From positions 1 through 5,464 of the forward strand of contig JAFMJU010000284.1 in the NCBI GenBank assembly GCA_017853285.1: 5,464 nucleotides of DNA, read 5' to 3'. Made by a program: the position numbers and the translations under genes. Below, piece by piece: positions 1 to 5,464 of this stretch. This DNA comes from Gemmataceae bacterium. GTDB taxonomy: Bacteria; Planctomycetota; Planctomycetia; Gemmatales; Gemmataceae. The notes under the pieces are model-generated. The model was not told the origin of the DNA. It ran no database searches and saw only the letters and a program-made list of their open reading frames with translations. Positions within the stretch are counted from its first letter, which is position 1, and each line of letters starts with the position of its first letter.

Positions 1-962
1 GCCCTGCGGCTCAGTTCCCGAAGGGCGGACTGGGCCATGGGGTGGGTGGTGTCCGCCATCTTGGCCAGCGAGTGCCGAACGGTGGCTGAATCCCGGCCCC
101 CCAGCAGGGCCCCTATCTTCTCCAGCGACAGCTCGGTGTGGCGCCGCAATATGGCCATCGTCACCTGCCTGGCGAGAACCAGGCTGGGTTGGCGGCCCTT
201 GCCCTTGAGGGCCGTTTCCGTCACGCCGAAATGTCGGGCGCACAGCCGGATCAGGTCGGGTGCCCTTAATTTCGGTTTTTCCAGATCTGCAAAGAGCTTT
301 CGGGCCGACGGGTGGTCCAGCACCGGGCCTTTGGAGGCCAGCCGGGTTTTTAACACCCTGGCCACGGCGGTCAGGCCGCGCCAGGAAGGGCCCGCCTGGC
401 GCGCCAGCCAATCGCGACTGGTTTCTCCCAGTCTCGTTTTGATTGCGGGCACCTGTTTTTCCAGTGCCTTCAGCCGTGAGGCCGGTCCCAGCGCCTGCAG
501 GCCCACCACCAGGCCGGCGAGCAACCGGTCCCGGGTTCCCGCTTCCAGGTCCAGCCTGCTGACGGTCTCCCTGCTCGTCAGCAGGGTGGGGAGCCCGCGG
601 GCCTGGCGATGATCCAAGAGGCGCGCCAGGGCCGCCGAGCGTTTCATTGTCAGCCGGTGGATATCCTCCAGCACCAGGCCATCAGCCCGGCGCGGGCCGA
701 TCATGCGCGATTTGGGCACCGGTTGGCCCGGTGGCACAAAGACCCCGCGCAAACGCAGCGACAGTTCCTGCGAGGGCACCCGCAGCAGCCTGGCTTCAGC
801 GTTCGCCTTGCGCATTAGTTTCAGCCACCGGGAGGCCAGTCTGGTTTTGCCGGTGCCTGGGGGGCCCCAAAGCACCATCTGCAGGGGAGCTTTTTCCCCC
901 GTTCCAAACAGCCCGATCGCCTGGCTGGCCAGCCGATTTTCGGGTAACCGCAGCCAGCTCAT
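1..962 (-). CDS. DnaA-like AAA+ ATPase with C-terminal DNA-binding domain (3' end off window)
   Basis: 320 codons are visible, open to the left edge; intact DnaA proteins end soon after this point, so probably only a short tail is missing. The N-terminus has the DnaA-type PENRLA (7-12), then Walker A GPPGTGKT (33-40), a Walker B-like strand LVLEDIH (96-102), a sensor 1-like TLLTSRE (126-132) and a probable sensor 2 Arg195 in SWRGL. Residues about 234-305 match DnaA domain IV, with ARQ (264-266) and GGRDSATVRHS (288-298). Domains I and II, which bind partner proteins such as the helicase in DnaA, are absent. By eye alignment with E. coli DnaA, box VII EDRLRSRF is replaced by RDRLLAGL (144-151), so the arginine finger is Gly150; His434/Thr435, which contact DnaA boxes, are Ser292/Ala293. 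The start ATG overlaps the upstream gene's TGA (ATGA, 962-959), implying coupled translation. I infer a DnaA paralogue that binds DNA rather than the initiator itself; the DNA target is unknown. Confidence 0.85.
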   Translation of the reverse strand, partial: MSWLRLPENRLASQAIGLFGTGEKAPLQMVLWGPPGTGKTRLASRWLKLMRKANAEARLLRVPSQELSLRLRGVFVPPGQPVPKSRMIGPRRADGLVLEDIHRLTMKRSAALARLLDHRQARGLPTLLTSRETVSRLDLEAGTRDRLLAGLVVGLQALGPASRLKALEKQVPAIKTRLGETSRDWLARQAGPSWRGLTAVARVLKTRLASKGPVLDHPSARKLFADLEKPKLRAPDLIRLCARHFGVTETALKGKGRQPSLVLARQVTMAILRRHTELSLEKIGALLGGRDSATVRHSLAKMADTTHPMAQSALRELSRR

Positions 963-2119
963 TGCCGGTCGCCCCGCAGGCGGCATACCACCCTGCCGAT
1001 GCGGTCAGCCGCCTCCTCCATATCCGCAATCGTTTGCTCGTGGCCCAAGCTCAGGCGTACCACCTCGCGGCGGTGCGCCTCATCGGCAACCAGCAATTCC
1101 AGACCGGGCAACGGACGCTGGCTGCCGCTGGCGCAGGCGCTGCCGGTGCTGGCCGCCACGCCCTCCAGATCCAGCCCCATGACGGCCAAACCGGCTTTCA
1201 CCCCGGTAAAGCGGGCCAGTACTGTATGGGCCAGCCCCCTCCCCTCCGCCGGACCGATCACTTCCAGCGGGCCGCAGGCAGACCACAGGCGGTTCAGCAG
1301 TGCCTGGCGCAGTTCCAGGCAATGGGCCTGACGGATTGCCATCTGTTCGTGTGCCAGGTCCAGGGCGCAAGCCATGCCAACCGCCAGGGCCACCGAAGGC
1401 GTTCCCCCGCGGCGCCCTAATTCCTGGCCACCACCCACCGTCTGCGGGGCCCAGGGCTTGGCGCGCCGGATCAGCAACAGGCCGATGCCGGCCGGGCCGT
1501 TGAACTTGTGGGCCGAGGCGGCAAGCGTGTCCACTCCCAGCTTGTGGAAATTCACGCGGATTTTACCCACCGCCTGGGTGGCATCGGTGTGTGAACGGCC
1601 TAGGCCTGGCGCCAGTTCCATCATCCGTTGCACCAGTTCAGCCACGGGCTGGATGGCGCCCGTCCCGTGGTGCGCCAAATGGGCGATCAAAAGCAACGGC
1701 CCTTCGGGCAGCCGCGGCCATTGGTCTGTCTCGAATTCTCCCTGCGGATTGACCGCCAATGGCAGCACCTGGGCCCCGCGCGCGGCCAGCAACTCCACCG
1801 GCGTCGCCACCGAGGGGTGTTCCAGCTTGGAGACCAGCAGGGTGGGAGGTGCCCGGCCGGGAAGGATCGGCGCAAGGCCCAGCAATGCCGACTGGTTGGA
1901 TTCGGTCGCCCCGGAGGTGAAAACCACCTCATCCGGCCAGGCACCCAAACGGCCGGCGATCCGGTCCCGGGCGTCTTCCAGGGCCTGTCTGGCTTTTCGG
2001 CCGATCTGGTGCGGGCTGGCGGGGTTGGCGGCATGCCCGAACCAAGGGGCCATCGCCTCGATCACCCCGGGCAAGCATGGCGTGGTCGCGTTGTGATCCA
2101 GATTGATCGGCTCGGCCAT
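959..2119 (-). CDS. cysteine desulfurase-like class V aminotransferase (NifS/IscS type)
   Basis: The 386-residue protein has the usual length for the NifS/IscS family, which takes sulfur from cysteine using PLP and an active-site cysteine persulfide, for Fe-S clusters or tRNA thiolation. Visible motifs in order: LDHNATTP (7-14), SGATESN (69-75), His101 stacking on PLP, HTDATQ with Asp179 and Gln182, SAHK with the Schiff-base Lys205, GGGQE (229-233), the catalytic loop GSACASGS with Cys329, and VRLSLG with the substrate-binding Arg355. One expected motif is lost: NNExG before the IQP segment reads HHGTG (150-154), so the Asn near PLP (Asn155 of IscS) is a His. The start is firm because an in-frame TAG lies four codons upstream; only AAGG directly touching the ATG resembles a ribosome-binding site. 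No iscU, iscA or suf gene is adjacent; instead it leads an operon with a DnaA-like gene. It is probably an active desulfurase or lyase, but its sulfur acceptor is unknown. Confidence 0.9.
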   Translation of the reverse strand: MAEPINLDHNATTPCLPGVIEAMAPWFGHAANPASPHQIGRKARQALEDARDRIAGRLGAWPDEVVFTSGATESNQSALLGLAPILPGRAPPTLLVSKLEHPSVATPVELLAARGAQVLPLAVNPQGEFETDQWPRLPEGPLLLIAHLAHHGTGAIQPVAELVQRMMELAPGLGRSHTDATQAVGKIRVNFHKLGVDTLAASAHKFNGPAGIGLLLIRRAKPWAPQTVGGGQELGRRGGTPSVALAVGMACALDLAHEQMAIRQAHCLELRQALLNRLWSACGPLEVIGPAEGRGLAHTVLARFTGVKAGLAVMGLDLEGVAASTGSACASGSQRPLPGLELLVADEAHRREVVRLSLGHEQTIADMEEAADRIGRVVCRLRGDRQ

Positions 2120-2335
2120 CCTTGCAGGCTAGCAGGCCGGGCTGGGGGTAGTCCATTCGCTGGCTACCTGCATCCCCTTCCAAATGTCCGCATAGCATTC
2201 GCTATTGGTTGATTTGCCCGATTTTTCAACCGATTCTGGCTCTTTCGGCTAGGGCAGTAAGCCCGATTCCCGGTACAAAGACTTGCAGGACTTGGGTTTA
2301 TTGATTTTTGGACTGTTGACCGGAGCCCGCAGGGA
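2120..2335. promoter_or_regulatory. divergent intergenic region between the desulfurase operon and metG
   Basis: These 216 bases separate two divergent genes and should hold promoters for both; no credible ORF is seen. On the minus strand, TTGAAA (2229-2224) followed by 17 bases and AATAGC (2206-2201) is a possible sigma-70 promoter, with a good -35 and a poor -10, about 80 bases from the desulfurase ATG. The -35 overlaps one arm of a perfect 6-bp inverted repeat, GGTTGA (2207-2212) and TCAACC (2226-2231). A 5-bp hairpin ATAGC/GCTAT (2192-2205) adjoins it. The octamer GCCCGATT occurs at 2216 and 2261. I could not find a convincing plus-strand promoter for metG. Confidence 0.35.
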
Positions 2336-3913
2336 ATGGCCCAGCGATTTTTCATCACCACCGCCATCGACTACCCCAACAGCCGGCCCCACATTGGCAC
2401 CGCCTTCGAGAAGATTGGCGCCGATGTCCAGGCCCGTTACCGGCGCATGGAGGGGTGCGAGGTCTTCTTCCTGATGGGCAACGACGAGAACACCATCAAG
2501 GTGGCCCGTCGCGCCCAGGAATTGGGGGAGGATGTCCAGGCCTACTGCAACCGCATGGCCGGGGAGTTCAAGGAGGTCTGGGCGGCACTGGGCATCTCGA
2601 ACGATGACTTCATCCAGACCAGCGAGGCGCGCCACCATGCCGGATGCCGCGCCTTCATCCAGAAGGTCTACGATGCTGGCTTCATCTACAAATCAGCCTA
2701 CGAGGGCTGGTACTGCGATGGGTGCGAGGCCTTCAAGACGGAGAAGGAGCTGGAGGAGGGCAAGTGTCCCGCCCACAAGGTGCCCGCCGTCCGCCGCAAG
2801 GAGGACTGCTGGTATTTCGCGCTGTCCAAATTCCAGGACAAGCTGCTGGCCTTCTACGAGGCGAATCCCGGTTTCATCGAGCCCGAGTCGCGCCGCAACG
2901 AGGTGATCAACCTCGTGAAGACCGAGCTGCTCGATGTGAATATCACCCGCTCCGGGCAGGACTGGGGCATCCGCCTGCCATGGGATGAGCGGTTCACCAT
3001 TTATGTCTGGTTCGACGCGCTGCTCAATTACATCACCGCCGCTGGCTACGGGTCCGACATGGACCGCTTCAACCGCTGGTGGCCCGCTGACCTGCATGTG
3101 ATCGGCAAGGACATCACCCGTTTCCACTGCGCCCTGTGGCCGGCCATGTGCATGGCCGCCGGCATCGCCCCGCCCAAGCGGGTTTTCGGGCACGGCTTCG
3201 TCTATATCAAGAGCGGGCAGGAGACGGTGAAGATCTCCAAGTCGCTGGGCACGCTGGTCGAGCCCATGGACATCCTGCGCAAATTCAGCGCCGAGGCTTT
3301 CCGCTACTATTTCCTGCGGGAATGCCCTTTCCCCGGGGATGGCGAGTTCAGTTGGAAGCGCTTCGCCGAACTGTACAACTCCGATCTGGCCAACAACCTG
3401 GGCAACCTGTTCAGCCGGGTGACCGGCCTGGTGGGGCGCAATTTCAGCGCGGTCCTCGATGGCACGGCTGGCCGTGCGCCGGTGTTGCCGGCCGGCGACA
3501 CCCCGCGCGCTGAGCTGGTGGCCCGGTACCGGCAGCAGGTGGAATCGTTGCACTACAGCCAGGCGCTGGCCACCCTGTGGCAGGGTGTGCTGGTTCCAGC
3601 CAACCAGCATGCCGAGAAGATGGCCCCCTGGTCGCTGGTGAAAACCGACAAGGCGGCCGCGGCCGTGGTGTTGCATGACCTCGTGGAGGCGGTCCGCGTG
3701 GCAGCCGTCTTGCTGAAGCCCTTTTTGCCCAAACTGGCCGAGACCCTGTACGGGGGCTTCAATTTCGCAAAACCGTTCGCGGAGGTTTCCACCGCGGATG
3801 CGTTGGAATCCCCGGTGATGGCGGAAGACACCCGGGTGACTGCGGAATTGGTGGGAGGCAAGGTGGCCCCGCTATTTCCTAGAATCGACTTGGAACTGGA
3901 CAACAAGGAATAA
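2336..3913 (+). CDS. metG: methionyl-tRNA synthetase, one-knuckle form without C-terminal tRNA-binding domain
   Basis: This cytoplasmic enzyme charges tRNA-Met with methionine at the cost of ATP and serves both initiation and elongation. At 525 residues it is complete for a MetRS lacking the Trbp111-like C-terminal OB domain that extends and dimerises E. coli MetRS. The class I signature is PHIGT (18-22), a variant of HIGH. A single zinc knuckle is formed by Cys127, Cys130, Cys144 and probably His147. The core carries WFDALLNYI (225-233), DLHVIGKDI (252-260) and the KMSKS equivalent KISKS (299-303). The anticodon-binding helical domain follows, with NNLGNLFSR (353-361) and APW (430-432), where Asn357, Arg361 and Trp432 match the anticodon readers Asn391, Arg395 and Trp461 of E. 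coli. GGAG at 2322-2325 lies 10 bases before the ATG and is a plausible ribosome-binding site. It stands alone, as metG often does, and no clear terminator follows it. Confidence 0.97.
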   Translation: MAQRFFITTAIDYPNSRPHIGTAFEKIGADVQARYRRMEGCEVFFLMGNDENTIKVARRAQELGEDVQAYCNRMAGEFKEVWAALGISNDDFIQTSEARHHAGCRAFIQKVYDAGFIYKSAYEGWYCDGCEAFKTEKELEEGKCPAHKVPAVRRKEDCWYFALSKFQDKLLAFYEANPGFIEPESRRNEVINLVKTELLDVNITRSGQDWGIRLPWDERFTIYVWFDALLNYITAAGYGSDMDRFNRWWPADLHVIGKDITRFHCALWPAMCMAAGIAPPKRVFGHGFVYIKSGQETVKISKSLGTLVEPMDILRKFSAEAFRYYFLRECPFPGDGEFSWKRFAELYNSDLANNLGNLFSRVTGLVGRNFSAVLDGTAGRAPVLPAGDTPRAELVARYRQQVESLHYSQALATLWQGVLVPANQHAEKMAPWSLVKTDKAAAAVVLHDLVEAVRVAAVLLKPFLPKLAETLYGGFNFAKPFAEVSTADALESPVMAEDTRVTAELVGGKVAPLFPRIDLELDNKE

Positions 3914-4017
3914 GCCGGGAAATTCAGATAGGCTCATCAATATAAAAATATCACTTGTATTTCATGGGAATTTGGCCCGAACCATCCTTTTCGGGCGGGC
4001 GTACCAAGGGAGGATGA
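3914..4017 (+). promoter_or_regulatory. promoter-like AT-rich stretch and leader of the sigma-factor operon
   Basis: After the GC-rich end of metG the composition shifts sharply: 3936-3966 is mostly A and T. TATAAA (3941-3946) is a reasonable -10 box. The sequence 17 bases upstream is GGAAAT (3918-3923), closer to the GGAAC-type -35 of ECF sigma factors than to TTGACA, so self-regulation is possible but unproven. A start near 3953 would give a leader of about 65 bases containing the hairpin at 3975-3996. The ribosome-binding site AAGGGAGG (4006-4013) is the strongest in the window and ends only 4 bases before the GTG start. Confidence 0.45.
3975..3996 (+). promoter_or_regulatory. leader hairpin upstream of the sigma-factor gene
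   Basis: GCCCGAA (3975-3981) and TTCGGGC (3990-3996) form a perfect 7-bp stem around an 8-base loop, CCATCCTT. No run of T follows on either strand, so it is a poor candidate for a rho-independent terminator of metG. Loop bases 3983-3988 (CATCCT) are exactly complementary to AGGATG (4011-4016), which overlaps the end of the ribosome-binding site just before the GTG start. A pseudoknot could therefore mask the initiation region; this is inference. Confidence 0.5.
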
Positions 4018-4671
4018 GTGCCCCAGACAGTCCAATCGGAGGCGGCCGGCCCTGAAGCCGGTTTGACCGACGAAGCACTGCTTGAGGCGGCCCGCGGTGG
4101 TGACCGTGGCGCGTTCGACACTTTGGTTCACCGTTACGAGAAGGAGCTTTACGGGTACCTGCGCCGCTATCTGAATGATGCGGCATTGGCCGAGGATGTT
4201 TTCCAGAACACCTTCCTGAAGGTGTTCGAGAAACTCGACCAATACGAGGCGGGCCGTCCGGTGCGCCCTTGGCTGTACACCATCGCGACCCATCAGGCGG
4301 TCGACGCGCTCCGGCGGGTGAACCGCAGGGGTGCCGTCAGTCTTGACCGCAAGGGTTCGGCGGGGGCCGAGGCCGACCAGTCCAGCCTTGCCGACCTGCT
4401 TGTCTCCAGGGACCAGTCCCCGCAGGACGCGCTGAGCCTGGAGGAACAAAGGCAGGCCCTCCGCCAGGCGGTGGATGGTTTGCCGGAACTGTACCGTGAG
4501 GTTTTGATCCTGGCTTACTACCAGGAGATGAAATACAAGGACATCGCGGAGGTGCTGGGGGTGCCTGTCGGAACGGTGAAATCAAGGCTGCACGCGGCGG
4601 TCGGCAGACTGCTCGAAAAGATGCGCGGCCACACCGACGGGGCGGAAGCCGCCCCGATTCCACGGGACTGA
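4018..4671 (+). CDS. ECF-type RNA polymerase sigma-70 factor
   Basis: The 217-residue protein has only the two core domains of an extracytoplasmic-function sigma factor, which directs RNA polymerase to a small regulon when its anti-sigma partner is inactivated. Sigma region 2 covers about 26-100: ARGGDRGAFDTLV (25-37), then the core-binding AEDVFQNTFLKVF (58-70) and RPWLYTIATHQAVDALRR (83-100). A linker of about 40 residues follows. Region 4 covers about 140-202 with LPELYREVLILAYYQEM (155-171) and the helix-turn-helix YKDIAEVLGVPVGTVKSRL (173-191). The GTG start is the first possible one because an in-frame TGA ends directly before it (4015-4017). An ATG at 4014 is out of frame and meets a stop after 13 codons. 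The next gene starts 28 bases after the TGA and encodes a membrane protein with an anti-sigma-like cytoplasmic part, as expected for this class. The inducing signal and regulon cannot be read from the window. Confidence 0.95.
   Translation: MPQTVQSEAAGPEAGLTDEALLEAARGGDRGAFDTLVHRYEKELYGYLRRYLNDAALAEDVFQNTFLKVFEKLDQYEAGRPVRPWLYTIATHQAVDALRRVNRRGAVSLDRKGSAGAEADQSSLADLLVSRDQSPQDALSLEEQRQALRQAVDGLPELYREVLILAYYQEMKYKDIAEVLGVPVGTVKSRLHAAVGRLLEKMRGHTDGAEAAPIPRD
4638..4656 (+). promoter_or_regulatory. GC-rich hairpin inside the 3' end of the sigma-factor gene
   Basis: CGGGGCGG (4638-4645) and CCGCCCCG (4649-4656) form a perfect 8-bp stem with a 3-base loop, AAG. It lies 12 bases before the sigma-factor stop and 43 before the next ATG. 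No T tract follows, so it is not a standard terminator. A second weak stem, TCCCC (4673-4677) with GGGGA (4687-4691), covers the G-rich stretch that is the only ribosome-binding-site candidate for the next gene. Together they could lower translation of the anti-sigma gene relative to the sigma factor, but GC-rich coding sequence also yields such stems by chance. Confidence 0.4.
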
Positions 4672-4699
4672 CTCCCCCTCGCGCGTGGGGACTATTGCC

Positions 4700-5464
4700 A
4701 TGACGGATTCTCAAGCGTCTGTCGAGCATCTATTGGTGGGCTTGGCGTTCAACTGCCTCGACCCTGCCGAGGAAGGCCAGGCCCGCCTGCTGGTTGAGAG
4801 CAACCCGGAATACGCCCGCCAACTCGACCGGTTGCGGGCAGCGCTGTCCCCTATGGACCGCGAACCGGTCGATCCTCCGAAGCATCTGGCCCAGCGCACG
4901 CTGGCCCGGGTGGCCCAGGCCCGCGAAGCGCGTTCTCCCGCCATCATCCGCATCCGCAAGTCGCCGGCCCCGCCCAAGCCGGCATGGAACTGGGCCACCT
5001 GGCGCCTGGCCGACATGGTGGTGGCCGCCGGGGTGATGATGGTGGCGGGCATGGTGGCATTCCCGACCATCCGTCAGGCCTGGGTGCGCAACCGCGAGGT
5101 GGCCTGCCAGGACACCATGCGCAACTATGGCGTCGCCTTCAACGAATACGCCGGCCGGCACAATGGCAACTACCCCCAACTGGCCTCCGCCGGCCCTCAT
5201 GGCGCCGCAGCGACCTACCTCGTCTCCCTGGCGGAAAAGGGCCTGTTGCCCGACACCAATCATGCCTTCTGCGCCGATCCCATCCCCGTAGCCCGGCCTT
5301 CCCGCTCTGATCTGGAAAGGATTTACCGTGAGGATGCGGCGCGTTTTAGCCGCGTGGCAAGGGCCATGGGCGGCTCCTACGCCTACACTTTGGGTCACCG
5401 GAACGAACAGGGCCGCTTGGTGGGCCCGCGCAGGGACCATGGCGACGAAAGCCCCCTCCTGGCC
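4700..5464 (+). CDS. probable membrane anti-sigma factor with prepilin/DUF1559-like outer domain (3' end off window)
   Basis: 255 codons are visible and the frame is open at the right edge. Residues 9-50 resemble the anti-sigma fold: LLVGLAFNCLDPAEEGQARL (11-30) and NPEYARQL (35-42) mirror the family pattern in which a CPECRAEL-like segment follows an acidic helix, but both zinc cysteines are replaced (Asn35, Tyr38). A basic, proline-rich linker (81-95) leads to one hydrophobic segment, about 104-124, so the N-terminus should be cytoplasmic. The stretch from this helix onward (MMVAGMVAFP, then ACQDTMRNYGVAFNEYAG and NGNYPQL) resembles the helix and first turns of DUF1559/type II pseudopilins, but without their GFTLIE cleavage motif. 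YAYTLGHRN (228-236) and DESPLLA (249-255) also recall planctomycete proteins of that group. Position 28 bases after the sigma gene supports an anti-sigma role. The ribosome-binding site is weak (GGGG at 4687-4690). The assignment is family-level and by eye; an uncharacterised membrane protein is the alternative. Confidence 0.6.
   Translation, partial: MTDSQASVEHLLVGLAFNCLDPAEEGQARLLVESNPEYARQLDRLRAALSPMDREPVDPPKHLAQRTLARVAQAREARSPAIIRIRKSPAPPKPAWNWATWRLADMVVAAGVMMVAGMVAFPTIRQAWVRNREVACQDTMRNYGVAFNEYAGRHNGNYPQLASAGPHGAAATYLVSLAEKGLLPDTNHAFCADPIPVARPSRSDLERIYREDAARFSRVARAMGGSYAYTLGHRNEQGRLVGPRRDHGDESPLLA

Noticed and set aside
37..612. 191-codon open frame on the plus strand
   Set aside because: It lies opposite the DnaA-like gene, whose minus-strand product has clear Walker A and domain IV motifs; the plus product is Arg/Ser/Pro-rich with no recognisable motif.
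1374..2096. 240-codon open frame on the plus strand
   Set aside because: It is antisense to the desulfurase, which carries every main catalytic motif; this is the usual shadow of GC-rich coding sequence.
2124..2137. direct repeat GCAGGC at 2124 and 2132 as a regulatory repeat
   Set aside because: Two six-base copies in a GC-rich leader are within chance expectation, and nothing else supports a function.
2693..3676. 327-codon open frame on the minus strand
   Set aside because: It is antisense to metG, and its length comes from high GC with few stops; it shows no domain or start signal.
3975..3996. rho-independent terminator of metG
   Set aside because: The stem is good but no T-rich run follows on either strand, and it lies over 60 bases past the metG stop, inside the likely sigma-factor leader.
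4014..4055. ATG at 4014 as the sigma-factor start, or as a 13-codon upstream peptide
   Set aside because: It is out of frame with the sigma gene, stops after 13 codons, and directly abuts the ribosome-binding site with no spacer.
3937..4449. 170-codon open frame on the minus strand
   Set aside because: It covers the promoter region and the sigma-factor domain 2 in antisense and has no recognisable motif.
4730..5440. 236-codon open frame on the minus strand
   Set aside because: It is antisense to the membrane protein gene; the plus-strand frame has the operon position, membrane helix and family resemblance.

Overview
The window is a GC-rich, densely coded bacterial chromosomal segment with five genes in two divergent transcription units. 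The best guess for the source is a planctomycete or another member of the PVC superphylum. The main reason is the right-hand gene: its region after the membrane helix resembles the prepilin-like proteins that are abundant in Planctomycetes. The short one-zinc-knuckle MetRS and the weak ribosome-binding sites fit but do not prove this. I see no tRNA, rRNA, CRISPR array, insertion sequence or prophage gene.

Left, minus strand (about 1-2119): a class V, PLP-dependent cysteine desulfurase of the NifS/IscS type (2119 to 959) is followed by a DnaA-like AAA+ protein (962 running off the left edge). Stop and start overlap as ATGA, so the pair is almost certainly co-transcribed and probably translationally coupled. 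Both proteins look like paralogues that have diverged from the housekeeping forms. The desulfurase has HHGTG where NNExG is expected. The DnaA-like protein lacks domain I and, by alignment, the arginine finger, and has changed residues at the DnaA-box-reading helix.

Middle: 2120-2335 is a divergent intergenic region, relatively AT-rich, with a small inverted repeat and a weak promoter candidate for the minus-strand operon. On the plus strand, metG (2336-3913) encodes a complete 525-residue methionyl-tRNA synthetase without the C-terminal tRNA-binding domain.

Right, plus strand (about 3914-5464): an AT-rich promoter-like stretch and a leader hairpin precede an ECF-type sigma-70 factor (4018-4671, GTG start). 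After 28 bases comes a single-pass membrane protein (4700, running off the right edge). Its cytoplasmic part resembles an anti-sigma domain without zinc ligands, and its outer part resembles a prepilin/DUF1559-like domain. The natural reading is a sigma/anti-sigma pair in which an envelope domain of unusual origin controls the sigma factor. This gene and the diverged DnaA/desulfurase operon are the two most interesting items in the window.
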